Under the pieces are notes generated by a model. The model searched no databases, was not told the origin of the DNA, and saw only the letters and a list, made by a program, of their open reading frames with translations. Source: Schistosoma mansoni (taxonomy: Eukaryota; Platyhelminthes; Trematoda; Strigeidida; Schistosomatidae). Taken from it: DNA of 64,000 nt. The position numbers and the translations under genes were made by a program. Below, piece after piece: positions 30,469 to 42,934 of this stretch. The stretch's first letter is position 1; every line of letters begins with the position of its first letter. Location: contig NW_017386131.1 in assembly GCF_000237925.1 (NCBI RefSeq), forward strand, positions 1 through 64,000. The letters run 5' to 3'.

Positions 30469-32153
30469 CATAATAGGTGTGAAAATGTCGAAGTCAAATT
30501 ATTCATGATCAAAGTGAATTTGTATGAACTGTCATTGTATTAATTTGTGTGTCAGAATGTGGATATGGAAAATGCACTCATTTGTAATATGAAGTAGTAG
30601 GGTTGAAAGTGTGTGTGAATAGATTGTGTGGAAAATAAATAAGGTCAAATGTAGTTGTTTGGATAAACAGTTCAGGCCTTCTTTCCTAATGAGGGCAGAG
30701 GGATTTAGCATTATGTGAGACGTTTCGGCTACTCGCCTACCTTTATATTAATTTGGGGATTATTGAAAATAGCATGTACTGCTATTGCTGATCTAACCTG
30801 TGAATGTTCTAATCCTACAGGATCATTAGGTCTTTTTGTGTCATTTAAATGTTCCTTGGCACGAGTCGAGATCTCACGAGAAGACTCATCAATGTAGAAC
30901 GTATCACAATCGGTACAACCTAATCTGTAAACATAATTTTGTGTAGAACTGATCGAGATCTTATCTTTCATTGTAACCAAGGCATTTCTTAGAGTGTTAG
31001 TTGTTTGATAGAAAGCTTTCATTTTGTTTGTTTTCATTATCTATTGTAATTCTTCTGTCATACTTTGACGGTAAGGTAAAACTACAGTACCAATCCAAGA
31101 TATTTCATTAGGGTTGTTATTTACAGTGAGACAGATTTGTTTTATGAAATCGTTGGATGTTTATTATATTCTCCCTACCTTTTAGCTTGGTTCGTTTGAA
31201 AGAATAATCTTGGTTGCTCTTCAAAAAACATTCACGGCTAGGAAAGTTTTCGCATTGAATGGATATGCAAAGTTAAAATCTATATACCGATCTGAATGTA
31301 TCGGTTTTCGGTATACATAGCTAGATCTAGTCTATCACTAGAATTCCTTCTAACTAAACAGTTTATGAATGGTAGTTCACTATGTTCATCTTCCTGTTCA
31401 AAAGTGAATTCGGCATGTTCTGAGTGGGTGTTTATGTGTTTGGAGAAGTTTCTAAGAAGAGTTTTTTTCTGATAACGACAAGTGTGCCATCTACATATCT
31501 GAGCCAGATGCGTGGTCTGATGATGCTGACAAAAATAGGCAACTCAATGTGGGATATAAATAAATTTGCAAAATCGGAGATACTGGAGATCCAATGGGTA
31601 CTTCATTCGTTTTTTATATAAAGTCCCTTTTGAAAGTGAAAAGTGTTAAATTGAAGTAAAGCTTGAGGGATATCATAATTGAACTAATGCTTAATGGACA
31701 TCTTCTAAATAGAGTATGATCATTCTCTAGTAAACTATTAACAATGTGTAGCCATCTATCAATTGGAATATTAGTGTATAAAGAAACAATATCAAAGCTT
31801 ACCATTGTTTCGTATTTGTTGATAGATAATTCCGAGATCTTTGATTTGAATTCGTTTGGATTCTTTACGACATTGATTAGATTGTGTTGAAGTGGCCTCA
31901 GTATTTTGCTTGGATAAAACATATATAGGAGTATTTATGAAGTCCACTATGGGTCTTAAAAGAATGTCAGACCTTGTTTATTTACCACACAATCTACTCA
32001 CACACACATACACTTTCAACCTTACTACTTCATATTACAAATGAGTACATTTTTCATATCCACATTCTGACACACAAATTAATACAATGACAGATCATAA
32101 AAATTCACTTTGAACATGAATAACTTAACTTTGACATTTTCACACCTATTATG
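30469..32153 (-). mobile_element. Penelope-like element with inverted terminal repeats
   Basis: Arms of about 178 and 184 bp (30469-30646 and 31970-32153) are near-perfect inverted repeats beginning CATAATAGGTGTGAAAATGTC. Minus-strand frames between them encode an RT piece (31614-31922, with ETMVSFDIVSLYTNIPI, a Penelope-type motif A) and a GIY-YIG endonuclease piece (30729-31037, with YRLGCTDCDTFYIDESSREI). The element is shortened and broken. It lies between the two halves of a family B dimer. Inverted terminal repeats are known in Penelope-like elements. Confidence 0.8.
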
Positions 32154-32396
32154 ATTTCGTGGATTGGTTGAAGTTAGACTGAGTGGTCCAGATGTTGAGC
32201 GTTAGCGCGCAAGACCGATAGGTCCTGAGTTCAAATCTCTCGGGAGAGGGATCTAGGATGCACACTTGTGAGGAGTCCCACACTAGGATGAAGCAGCCGT
32301 TCAGTGCTTCAAGGTTTTCCATGGTGGTCCAGCTTCAATTGACTCATGATTTCAACTATAAAACTACTAAAAAGTCTTCACGAAACCCCACTCTGA
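32154..32396 (+). mobile_element. Family B, right half of the split dimer
   Basis: TTTCGTGGATTGGTTGAAG, tRNA-like part (GGTCCTGAGTTCAAATC), worn ribozyme (TGTGAGGA) and tail to CGAAACCCCACTCTGATG. Confidence 0.65.
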
Positions 32397-32691
32397 TGTT
32401 GTGATTTTGATTGAACTAAAAATATTTTTCATTGTTTCCTTTGTACTATTTAAACTTGTGTTGATTTAATGTTGGTTATTTGTTTACTCTGAAGAAATGA
32501 CTTACATTGCGTGGCGAAACATCAGAAATATGATTTTTTTTACTCATTGGGATATAATAAAACAATATATTTGTTATTAAATCCCTCTTGGCCCATGCTC
32601 AATTTATTTGAAACTACTAAGTTCAGCCTTGACCACAAGTGAGTTTGTCCGGATTGCCTCTTATACTTTAAGATACATGACAGTAAGTGGT

Positions 32692-33090
32692 TGTGAAGAA
32701 TGTTTAGTTTCATTGGATTTATGAACTAACCAATGTTAGGCAACCAATGAAAATCTGCAAACACAGGACAGACATTTCCTCCTAGTATAGGACTATTTAA
32801 CAATGCTCATCCATGAATCCACATTCGGTAATCGCCCACAAACTCTTAATCTCTAGACGATTGAGTCAGCATTCAACGGTGTTAATATCTAACTGTAATC
32901 AATCCATTATAATGAAAGACCATCTTCCATTATAGGTAGTGGGTGACTGCCTCAACACGACACCGATTGAACTACACTGACCACAAGCTCTCAATACAAT
33001 TCCAGAAATTTCCTCTCGAGTTCAAACACTAGCGAGCATGTGATAACTGCCGCTAAAGGGTTGTGGATATTGTTAACATTCACTGAAATC
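32692..33090. repeat. Diverged family B-like element
   Basis: Worn tail, CTCCTAGTATAGGACTATTT ribozyme remnant, GAGTCAGCATTCAACGGTGT head in minus orientation, ending AAGGGTTGTGGATATTGTT. Confidence 0.45.
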
Positions 33091-33645
33091 ATATATAAGG
33101 CAGTGTCTACAACCAGTTCCTGTCCCATGTTACTGTTCTCTTGGTATTTGCCAATATTGTACATCTAATATATAATAGAATCCCATGGTTTAACGTTGTA
33201 GCATTGATTTGATCGAAAGATTGACTATTAAATCAGTCTGATTTACCAAGGTAACTTCTTACTCAAAAGTCCTAGATGTTAGTTCATTTGTAATCACTTA
33301 TAATTTAGAAGTGGTAGATCCAGAGACTACATAGAATAATTTAGAAAGAGTTCAATACACTAATACTACAACTACCTTCTTCTACTTAGACAACAGGGAA
33401 TTCGTACATAAAATATGGTTTGCTTGGAATAGTTATCTTCTTTTAAGCTAATCGATCAAAACGTGATTCATTGGTCAATATTATCCTATTTAACATTTTC
33501 ATACTCCTAAGCATTTCCCAAGATGACTCAAAAAAAATTTGAGTAATACCGTAAGTAGTTCTGACCTTGTTCAAACAAGACATACTTTGAACATAAGCAG
33601 TCGTTTTCAGTAACTTACTATATTAGTAGTCCATTTAACAAGTAG
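33091..33645. other. No feature recognised
   Basis: AT-rich sequence between repeats. No supported frame. Confidence 0.35.
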
Positions 33646-33647
33646 AA

Positions 33648-34159
33648 AAAATAGGATGAAACGGCCGTCCAGGTTTTCCATGGTGGTTTAGCTTCAACTG
33701 ACTCATGATTTCAACTATGAAAATACTGAAATCTCCACAAAACCCCTTCTGATCTATAATCATATGCTCAATAATGACTGACTTCAAGAGATATTTCCTG
33801 TAGTTTTAGTGAGAAGCAGTGACCAGTGGAGTTCTACCAAGTCTGTTGTGAGATATCAACTCACTGAAGACAATTGTGGACGGTTACTCGAAATCGTGGA
33901 TTGGTTGAAGTTAGACAATAACACCGTTGGATACCGGCCGCCTCAGTGGTCTATCGGTTAAGTGCTCTGGCGGTAGACTGGTAGATATTGGGTTCGAATC
34001 TCGCAAGTGCGGGATCGTGAATGCGCGCTTGTGAGGAGTCCCATAATAGGACGAAACGGCCGTCCAATGCTTCCACGTTTTCCATGGTGGTGGTCTAGCT
34101 TCAATTGACTCATGATTTCAACTATGAAAATACTGAAATCTCCACAAAACCCCTTCTGA
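33648..34159 (+). mobile_element. Family B tandem pair (partial plus full unit)
   Basis: The first unit enters within ribozyme stem II (TAGGATGAAACGGCCGTCC). It runs to CCCCTTCTGAT at 33760 and continues via CTATAATCATATGCTCA into a full second unit. The two GAAA boxes are 395 bp apart. The second ribozyme core reads TGTGAGGA, so it is probably inactive. Confidence 0.75.
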
Positions 34160-34679
34160 GAAAAAATATAGTTATGTGAATTAAAAAGGCGGAGCTTTGT
34201 ACATAGAAAGAATGCGTTCTACCTCTTCCCCTATCTTGGCCAAACTCATACTTAATAGGTCAATTGTCACTTCAATCAAAGGATGACCTAATTTAATCAA
34301 GAGGTACACAGAACGCGTTGTATTTTTGTAAATGATGTCCCCCCTTCTCATTGTCTTCAGGCCTATGTCGGGCCTATTTACAGGGGAGGGGGGAAGCAAC
34401 ACATTGGACCAATCAGCAATCAGTCAAATAACAGGTGCACGTAAGTGTCCAAGCTTTAGCTTTCATTTTTAAGAAATGAAATATACACCATTGGAGGGGT
34501 GCTTTTCGAAAGGATATTTATATATATGTTACGCTTATTTCCATTTAGTTTGGCAGATAAACTTCACTTATCACTCTCAATGTTTTCACTCGAGTAGCCG
34601 GTTAGGCTCGAGCATAGAATGATAGCATATATCTATCAAGCCTTGGATATTACACATCAAAACAGTAAATTTGTTGAGT

Positions 34680-35165
34680 TTATGAATTATTCAGTGCTTC
34701 CAAATTTTCAATAGTTGTCTAACTTCGGTTCATGATCTCAATCAGATATTATAATTATCAAGTAAAAATTTCGTAAACACTTGACGAATTCAATTTGTAA
34801 CAGTTGAATTCATGAGCCAATCTAAACTAGAGTATCATTGAAAACCTAGAAGCACTGGATGACCGTTTAGTCCTAGTATGAACTACTCAGCAGTGTGCAT
34901 CCATGATCCTTCATGAGGGACTCGAACCCAAGACCTACAGTCTCGCACGCGAACGCTTATCCTCTAGACCATTGAGTTAGCATACAAAAGTGTTAATGTC
35001 TAAGTTCAATCAATCCGTGATCTTACCTAACCCTTTATCCATTATCTAAGATGGATAACTGCCTCATACACGACTCCAATTCAGGTTTTTAATAGCGATC
35101 TAACTTAGATCGACTGGTGAATTTAACTGTTACATTACTATAATCTCCACAAACCCCCATTCTGT
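34680..35165. repeat. Diverged family B-like elements
   Basis: Left scrap (TTCAGTGCTTCCAAATTTTC) and a near-complete worn copy 34790-35165 with inverted ends (GTTGAATTCATGAGCCAATC and CTCCACAAACCCCCATTCTG), B-box antisense GGACTCGAACCC and a ribozyme remnant. Confidence 0.5.
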
Positions 35166-35250
35166 ATTCAATTTATACTAACTTCATTTAACTGTTTTTT
35201 ATTTCATTCAGATGATCTCATATACATGAAACTTATTCCATTTAATATTA

Positions 35251-35355
35251 AGCTGCTGAGGAATCCCATAATCGGACGAAACGGCCGTCCAGTGCTTCCA
35301 GGTTTTCCTTGATGGTGGTCTAGCTTCAATTGACTCATGATTTCAACTATTAAAA
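35251..35355 (+). mobile_element. Family B, ribozyme and tail only
   Basis: CTGCTGAGGAATCCCATAAT, GGACGAAACGGCCGTCCAGTGC, tail to GATTTCAACTATT. The 5' strand of stem I is truncated. Confidence 0.6.
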
Positions 35356-35576
35356 TAAATAGTTTTGTTCTAATAATAATCTTGTATCCACTTAATGTAA
35401 TTTAAAAGGTGTACTTTAATTTGAACCTGACAGTTCGTTTTGATCATTCATTTGAACTTATAACTATAGATCTTGATTCGAGAAATCATTGAAAAACATA
35501 TTCTTCTTCATATATCTAAGGCTCAAAGAGTCAACAAACCGTTCATTCTTTTGCTGAGTATCGTTACCTCTGAAGG

Positions 35577-36087
35577 TTTTATAACTTGTGGCCTGGATTC
35601 CCTGGTAATGTTTAACGAGATAATACCGGCAATTGGAGAGCAGTGAATTATCGATCGGACCAATGAAATACTAAACCCGTACCGACAGCCTAGAGTACTT
35701 GTCGGTCCTTCTTTCTGTCTAGAGCAACCCATTAAGTCCAGAACACCAATCTCAGCCTCTATGGTATGAATCGTTTATTCCAAACAGACTGGTTTTATAT
35801 ACCAACCAGACAGACCATATCGTACGATAAAATATGAAACAACATTTGTACAAGACTTAACCAAGTGTGGCTGTGAATGTGGGAACTGGTAATTGATAGA
35901 TAGGGCATAACTCAAATATAGTAAATCATATAAAAATAGTTGATAGGTTAAAATAAAGCTCATAATAAGGGGGACATGAATATGAATAGTTTAGTTACTG
36001 AACTACTATGATAAAAATATACCCATGGTATTTGTCCATAAATGGATCGCAAAAGTTACCATTCATTACTCTTATTGGGACATAACA
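35577..36087 (-). mobile_element. Solo LTR, same family as 21343-21858
   Basis: Antisense copy of 511 bp flanked by the 5-bp duplication GAAGG (35572-35576 and 36088-36092). TATA-box stretch and GGCAGAAAG-type region are shared with the copy at 21343. Fossil with no internal region. Confidence 0.75.
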
Positions 36088-36414
36088 GAAGGATCCCTCA
36101 AAAACTATTTGTTCTCATCATTTTCTATTTTAATTTTAAATCTCTGTTTGTTTGTTTGTTTGTTTTTCGTGGCTAAATTCCCTACTGAGTTCAACCTAAA
36201 GTTTTTAACTTCAGAATACACTATTCCTTGTTGACTTGTTACTTTTTAAATACTGACTGTTTTATAGCTTTCTTGTTTGATCTTTGACAATGAATCTTAC
36301 CAGTGGGAATTGAGGTTTAACGATAGAAAAGCTGGAGTTTTGATAACTGGTGTTAGCGTATTAAAGTTATATCAATCGGAAGTGCCATTTGTTAACATTG
36401 CTGTTATGTTTAAT

Positions 36415-36915
36415 TTTTGCCCCCAAATGCCCTGGTATAGCCGAGAGTGGGAAGAGCCAGGCGTCCCTCGCAAAATGCTCTTACATGACCACGTGCATAC
36501 AACCAATCCCAGGGAAGTCCTACTCACTGACTTCTCGCCACAGGGGTACAGTTGGCGAAATTGTGAGGACGAAAAGCGAATGTCCGACGCTTTAACCGGG
36601 TTGGTAGACACGAAAAGTCCATCTAGGGGAGTTGGAAAACCCTCATTCCAAACCAATGGTGCACATGGGCTCCAGGATCGTAAGGGAACAAACGGCGTAT
36701 GAATCAATTATTGGTCACCTGCTGCTATAAGACTTCATCTCCTCACGTTGCTCCACTGCTTTATGGATTAGACCTTTAGGTCAAAGGCTATGGGGTATGG
36801 CCCCCTAAGAAAACCACCTGTTTCAGTTTGGGCACCTAGACAGTATTCCAGCCCTCACACAAATCGAATGATTTATGAGGCGTATATCTATTTGATGCTT
36901 CCTTGAACCAATGTT
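36415..36915 (+). mobile_element. Repeat D, nearly full copy
   Basis: From GCCCCCAAATGCCCTGGTAT to the ATTTATGAGGCGTATAT/ATGTTTATATGTTTAAATAA end. It has a 141-codon open frame that includes flanking sequence; the shared part reads PQMPWYSREWEEP and later NRMIYEAYI in another frame. Confidence 0.65.
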
Positions 36916-37179
36916 TATATGTTTAAATAATAAACAATTTTAGTCATTAATTACGTTACTTATAATACTTCAAGTAGTATACCTTATTTCAGAACAATTT
37001 TCTAGATTTTGTTTTAGTAATTATTCAATTCTTCATACAAAATTTCGCATTAAATATACTGAAAATTCTTTTGAAAGTATTTAGATCAACATTTGATTAG
37101 TACTTTCTGATAGATTAACTTAGAAAGTAGAGAATTTTATTAGTTTCTTACATTTCATTAGGCATTTTATCAGTCTACA

Positions 37180-37480
37180 GTATGGGATTGTGGAGATTGA
37201 TGAGTTTTGATTGAGATCATGAATTGATCAATCTTAGATCACCAGTAAAAACTTGGAAGCTATGATCAGTGGTGTTAATCGTTATCGAGTGTGAGGCAGT
37301 TACCTACCGAACACAATGGAAAATGGTCACTTAATTTCGTGGAATGGTTGTGGTTGAATATTAACACCTTTGGATACCGACTCAGTGGCTTAGAGGTTAA
37401 GCGTTAGAGTATGAGACTGAAGGCCCTGGGTTTGAGTCCCTCAGGCAGAGGAGTACACAAAAGCTTCAAGCTTCACGGTG
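37180..37480 (+). repeat. Diverged family B-like element
   Basis: GGGATTGTGGAGATTGATGAG, CATGAATTGATCAATCTTAG tail, then plus head, GTGGCTTAGAGGTTAAGCG A-box and GGTTTGAGTCCC B-box. No ribozyme left. Confidence 0.5.
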
Positions 37481-37789
37481 AATATATCTCCTTTATTATC
37501 ACCTAGTTGGTCTTCAGTAATTCATGTTTCTAACTTCAGTGAACTCATGATATTCCTTATCTATTATCCATTGAGAATGATGATACATATAGAGTTCTCG
37601 ATATGATTTAACTTCAGTGGTCACAGTCTTATCCCACTATTTAGGGCTTTAGTACTGTATTGGATACAATCCATAGACTAGTTTTTTTTCCTGATAGTCT
37701 AAGTGAGTTTAGAGATAACACATGCACGTGAAAAATTCAGACAGCATCTTGTGTCACACAGATCTTTGGAAAAACTTAGCACAAATTTT

Positions 37790-38316
37790 GTTATTTATTT
37801 ATTTATTTAAACTCATAAATATTGGTACAAAGAAGCACCAGATATATATGCGCCACACAAATCTCATTTGATCTGTATGAGGGCTGTGATACTGCCCGGG
37901 TGCCCAAACCGAAGCAGGTAGTTTTCTTAGGGGACGACACTCGGAGCCTTTGACCTGAAGATCTAATCCACAAGGCAGTGGCACAACGTCAGGAGATGCA
38001 GTCTCATGGTATCCGATGACCAACGATTGATTCATATGACATTGTTCTTTCAAAATACTAGACCTCATGTGCATCACTGGTTTGGAATGAGGGTTTCCCA
38101 ACTCCCCTAGGTGGATGCGCAGTGTCCACCAACCCGGTAAAGTGCCGGACATTTGCTTTTCGTCCACTCAATTTTGTAAACAACACCCCCGCCACGAGAA
38201 GGCAATGAGTAGGGGACTCCCCTGGCATTGGTTGTAAGCACGTGGTCATGTGAGAGTATTTCGAGAGGGTGAGTGTACTCTCCCCACTTTCAGCCGTACC
38301 AGGGCATTTGGGGGCT
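37790..38316 (-). mobile_element. Repeat D, nearly full copy
   Basis: (TTTA)n end at 37792, body, and the far end CCGTACCAGGGCATTTGGGG. Two overlapping minus-strand frames of 122 and 89 codons are open, suggesting a fairly young copy. Confidence 0.7.
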
Positions 38317-38659
38317 TTGGTATTCAAGTATTTTTCTGTCAGTGTTCAAGTTGAAAGTCCCGTTTGTATTTTTTCAAATATGCTTTCGTTTTAATAATCG
38401 AATTATAGAGTCTAAATGTTACGTTACACTTTAATCCCCTTAATCACATTGCCAAACAGGTATTTTTCACATTCATAATAAGATCTAATCAACCTCAAAT
38501 ATCCACTGATGTTGAAAGTAGACCTGTATAGTCCACATTCTGCAGAGAACCCTAAAAGTCTCCACCATCACAGTTTTGATCAAGAAGATTTAGCACTCAG
38601 ATTTGATAATCGGAAGATAAGAAGAACTATAAATAACATTAAACAGACTGTGCTTTAAA

Positions 38660-38882
38660 TTCATTTAGTATTGTTTGCTTGAATCTTCCCATCGATGTGT
38701 TAGGACTGCAACTGGTCAGTCTCTAATTGGCATATGTGCACACTGTGCGTATTGCATCGATATAGCCTTAATTCATAAGCATTGTAAGCAAAGATGGATA
38801 GTGACTAGCAGTGGAATCAAGTTTGATGCGCGTTACGTCCTATTTGGGACTCGTCAGCTAGATGTACCTGCATCTCAGATTT
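38660..38882 (-). mobile_element. Family A
   Basis: Antisense from the tail (TTAGTATTGTTTGCTTGAATC) through a degenerate ribozyme (TTACGTCC in place of TTTCGTCC) to GTACCTGCATCTCAG. The tRNA-like part is missing. Confidence 0.7.
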
Positions 38883-39429
38883 TTTTATTCTCACCCACCC
38901 ACTCAATAAAGAAAAGCTTTTTACATCTTTCCCCTTTCTCTCTTCAAACCTATCGTCTATGTCGATAGTTCTAAAAAGGATTTTACTGATTATTATTAGT
39001 TTAATACTGATATGAAAATCAATAATTTGTGTGATGATGAATATTTTGATAGCGATGAGCTCAACTAGGTGTCTTACTGTTACTTCAAATTCATGCTGTT
39101 TCTAATAACGTTTCCGTAGCTGGAAACGCTCAATAATACAGTAAGAAACTTAGACCGGATAACATTTTACCATTCGTGATTCTCAGTTCCATCGATATAA
39201 GAAACTTAAATTTAAGCTTATTTGTTGTAGAACTAGTCGTAACGCTGTCAGAAGAAATCACAATCGTTCCCAAAGAAAAAAGTAAATGTTATAACTTAAC
39301 AAAGTTATTTTGCTCAATACTTCATCAGAATTCATTTATTCAGCATTTATATTTTCTTAGGAGATAGATGGGTATTGAACTTTAATTTGTGGAATCGTAA
39401 GCTACAACCACGAATGCAATGCATTACTT

Positions 39430-39663
39430 ACGCTGTCCACTGTATCCCGTGCTTCCCTCCAGCTGTTGACGTCTTCATGATCCAGTCGATCACCAGGAGG
39501 AAGAGAAAGGGTGAGAGTAAGCAACTTTGCCTAACACCGGTCTTTACCTCGAATGAGTCGGTGAGTTGTCCTCCATGGATGATTTTGCAGTTTAATCCAT
39601 CATAGGAATTCCGTATGATATTGACTATCTTCTCAGACACGCCATAGTGTCGAAGAAGCCTCC
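39430..39663 (-). mobile_element. L1a RT fragment joined to repeat E
   Basis: Minus strand encodes LLRHYGVSEKIVNIIRNSYD, LNCKIIHGGQLTDSFEVKTG, VRQSCLLSPFLFLLVIDWIM. It covers only RT between motifs A and C. Repeat E abuts on its 5' side. Confidence 0.75.
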
Positions 39664-39785
39664 GCCTGTAGCTCCTCCGGAGGCTACTGCAGGTCCCAAG
39701 CCCGGATAAAGGGGGAGGTTTGGGCACGGGGTTAGCGACCCCATCCCGTAGAAAACCAACTAGCTAAAAAACGCTAACGCTAATG
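39664..39785 (-). repeat. Repeat E
   Basis: Antisense copy: CTCCTCCGGAGGCTACTGCA, GGGGTTAGCGACCCCATCCC, AAAAACGCTAACG. It sits on the 5' side of the L1a fragment, in the same orientation. Confidence 0.6.
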
Positions 39786-40074
39786 CAATGCATTAGTTTA
39801 TCATAAGTGTTCATGGAGACGGAAAGCAACGGAATTAGAATTTAAATCCCTCATGCCTCTACTAATTTCAGGCACTACTGCATCTAACGTGGTGCATTAG
39901 GTATACTCTTCAATTTGGATGCGCCTGTATCCACAGAATGTCTTCAATTTGAGGCATGAAGCATTTTCTTACACAAATATTCCGGACAAATAATGTCTTT
40001 ATTTAAATGAAAGGAATTACGAAAATTCTAGAAGTCATATAATTTTGCTCAGAGGATGCCGTAAATATAGACTG

Positions 40075-40685
40075 GATTATTATTATTATCATTATTATTC
40101 TTTTAAAAGAACCTAAAAGAATTTGTTCTGATGCAGATGTGAAGATGCGGATCAGCAAAGCAACTGAAGAACATCTGGAACTCAAATTAATTGTCGACTA
40201 ACACCAAAGTCAGAATTTTCAATACAAATGTCAACACAGTTCTACTGTATGGGACGGAAAAGTTGAAGAACTACGAAAGCCATTATCCAGAAGATACAGA
40301 TGTTTATTAACAGTTGTCTAAGCAAAATACTTCGGATCCGTTGGTCAGACACTATCAGAAGTAACCTACTGTGGAAGAGAACAAACTAGAGTCCATCCAG
40401 CGGAGGAAGAAATCAGGAAGAAGCGCTTGAAGTGGATAAAACATACATCGAGGAAATTACCCAACTGTGTCACAAGGCGAGCTCTCACATGGAATCCTCA
40501 AGGCCAAAGGAGAGGAAGAAGACCAAAGACTACATGATACTGAGAAATGTAGACAGACATGAGAAGAATGAACAAAAATTGGTTAGAACTAGAAAGGAAG
40601 GCCCAGGATAGAGTGAGTTGGAAAATCCTGTTCGGTAACCTATGCTCGATTGAGAATAACAGGCATAAGTAAATAAGTAAGTAAT
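40075..40685 (+). mobile_element. L1a non-LTR retrotransposon, 3' fragment
   Basis: From TTGTTCTGATGCAGATGTGA through VRIFNTNVNTVL- and [12 protein letters not shown] frames to AACAGGCATAAGTAAATAAG. It lies just downstream of the RING-A stop codon and is oppositely oriented. Confidence 0.75.
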
Positions 40686-41068
40686 CTTTGTTTAAAGATG
40701 GGCATCTTATAAGAATACATATATAGAAGTACATATATAGAAGTATCTGGACTCGAACTATTACAACATGTACATGATAAATCATCTACACACAACAACA
40801 ACATACATACAAATATAAAAAACACATCAATAAAGAGTCAATAGAATAATGATTACTATTCAAGAAAAAAAAACATATATCACAATATCACCCAGATACT
40901 AAAAAAAAATTATTGATTTTTTTTCTCTCTCTTATCTCTTTCTTTTTTGTTCGTTTAGTTATCCGTTATGATGAAATTCAACAAGTTTTTTCTTCTTTTT
41001 TTTTAAAAAAAAGTTTTTCTTTTTTTTGTCTTTTTTTGCTTTTCAAATAGTTGGAGAGTTCATTCCTT

Positions 41069-41116
41069 TTAATCAATTTCATAAATTGGCATTCTACACA
41101 TTGGACATTGAAGATT
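41069..41116 (-). CDS. RING-A gene, exon 5 (last coding exon)
   Basis: This exon is 48 nt, preceded by a TTTTTCTAG acceptor with a long poly-T stretch. It reads NLQCPMCRMPIYEID and a stop at 41071-41069. It supplies the last zinc-ligand pair C-P-M-C of the RING-H2 finger begun in exon 4. The five exons total 582 nt, 193 residues plus stop, with no phase conflict. That is strong evidence that the model is right. Confidence 0.8.
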   Translation of the reverse strand, partial: NLQCPMCRMPIYEID

Positions 41117-41227
41117 CTAGAAAAAGATCAATTTTTAAAAAAAAAAAATTAGATATTCATAGAACAAATAACATTGAGAAAAGTGAAATTACTAATATCA
41201 GATCAGTAGTATATGTATATGTATGAT

Positions 41228-41806
41228 TTACTAGCTACAATTGACTGATCACTGGGTGGTGATCAATGTCATGCGTGTCAAGTCCTTCTTTAGTGCTGAT
41301 CGAATGCTATCGATCAAGTTGCAATGTGGCCACTAGTCTAGGTGGCTCGACACTGCGTGCACTATGTTGGGATAAGATGGTGGTTTGAGGTGGTCAACAG
41401 GAAACCGTGGACCCAGGTTTCGTGCTACTTGGCACTCGTCATCAAGGTGTACCTGTAATCTTGAGGGAACTGGTGCTCCCTGGCAGATTCGATCCCGTGT
41501 CACTCAACTTGGTCGATAGCATTCGATCAGCACTAAGAAGGACTTGACACGCATGACATTGATCACCACCCAATGATCGATCAATTTTGATTACATCTCA
41601 GTCCTACAGGAGGTCGGTCGCGGCCTGAATAGCTCAGTAGTAACGTCTCTGACTGTGAAGCTGAGTGACACGGGATTGAATCCGTCACGGAAACACCAGT
41701 TCCTTCAAGATTACAGGTACACCTTGGTGATGAGTACCAAGTAACACGAAACTCGGATCCAGAGTTTCCTGTTAACCACCTCCAACCACCATCTTAAAAC
41801 CCATCT
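41228..41806. mobile_element. Family C cluster (minus then plus units), RING-A intron 4
   Basis: A head piece (ACTGATCACTGGGTGGTGATC) and a minus unit with ribozyme (41403-41448) run to 41520. The inverted head follows (CAGCACTAAGAAGGACTTGAC), then a plus unit with A-box (GAATAGCTCAGTAGTAACG), B-box GGATTGAATCC, ribozyme remnant (41720-41768) and end CACCTCCAACCACCATCTTA. It is an inverted dimer, as in family B. Confidence 0.7.
41403..41448 (-). ncRNA. Degenerate family C hammerhead
   Basis: Minus strand: ACCTTG, ATGACGA (first core C changed), GTGC...GCAC stem II perfect, GAAA, CCTGGGTC. It lies in transcript sense of RING-A. Confidence 0.5.
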
Positions 41807-42389
41807 CCATAATACTCTTTTAATGAAAATAAAAAAATTGCTAGTCGCAACAAAAAAACCCTAATGTAAACAACACTAATAATCACTAAGATAAACATTG
41901 ATTATATCATTATCACCATCAATAATGATAATCACTAACATTGACAAAATTCCTTTGATTTGTGAAAGTAAAAAATTTTTATTTATGCGCATCAAAACAA
42001 ATCTATTTTTATTTCTCTCTCCCTTCCCTACTCTTCGCCCACCCTCTCTCCTATGTCTTAGTCACGAAAACAACTAGATTTTTTTTTAAAATGGGCACTT
42101 GTTGTCATGTCAACAAAATGATTTCAGTGCTTGACGAGTGTTTACGTATTATCGAATAGAAGGAAAGTGGACAAACATTGTATATCTAGCTGATATCTCG
42201 AGAAAAAAACAAACATCAAAACATCTGAATAGGGGAAATTTTCCCACGTACATATGTATTTGCCTATGGATAATGGTGATAAGATGGAATTAGGTGTGTA
42301 TGTATGTGTGTGTGTGTGAGAGAGAAAGCAATTAAATAGTACTTCATGAAAATATGAATTCATTAAGATACAAAATGTTTTTAAATGTT

Positions 42390-42532
42390 CATAGTTGAAA
42401 TCGTGAGTCAATTGAAGCTAGACCACCATGGGAAACCTGGAAGCATTGAACAGCCTTTTCGTCCTATTATGGGACTCCTCAGTAGCAGTGCCCATCCACG
42501 ATCCCGCACTCGTGAGATTCGAACTGGTGTGA
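42390..42532 (-). mobile_element. Family B, partial
   Basis: Tail (ATAGTTGAAATCGTGAGTCA), degenerate ribozyme with an insertion (CTCAGTAGCAGTG), antisense B-box start. RING-A intron 4. Confidence 0.65.
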
Positions 42533-42934
42533 GAACATGGAAGTAGTCTGATATTCAATGTATTTAAACTCATATACATGAGTCTGTATGATGAGGTATT
42601 CATTCATCAGTATTTAGTCACTCTGAGTAAGTGACTTTTTACCTAAAAATAATTTTTGGGTATTTGCACACGAAAGGAAGTACCTGGGTTCGATTCCTGG
42701 TTTCTAGATCCTATACTAGGACGAAACTGCCGTTCAGTGCTTCGATGGATTCTTCTTAAAAGCTACTGTTGTTTGGTTTATAAACTTTTTCTTATCAAGA
42801 AAAAGTTAATCATCATTACAGAATAATGATGTAAGAGAACGGTCAGATTCCATATAATGTTCACATTTGATAATATTTTTCATAACCTGGTCACTATATT
42901 TGATCACAGATGTCTTAGAAATATAGCTCTCACC

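Noticed and set aside
36277-36702. 141-codon frame as a host gene
   Set aside because: Most of it overlaps repeat D, and the first part is unique AT-rich sequence; no splice or start evidence.
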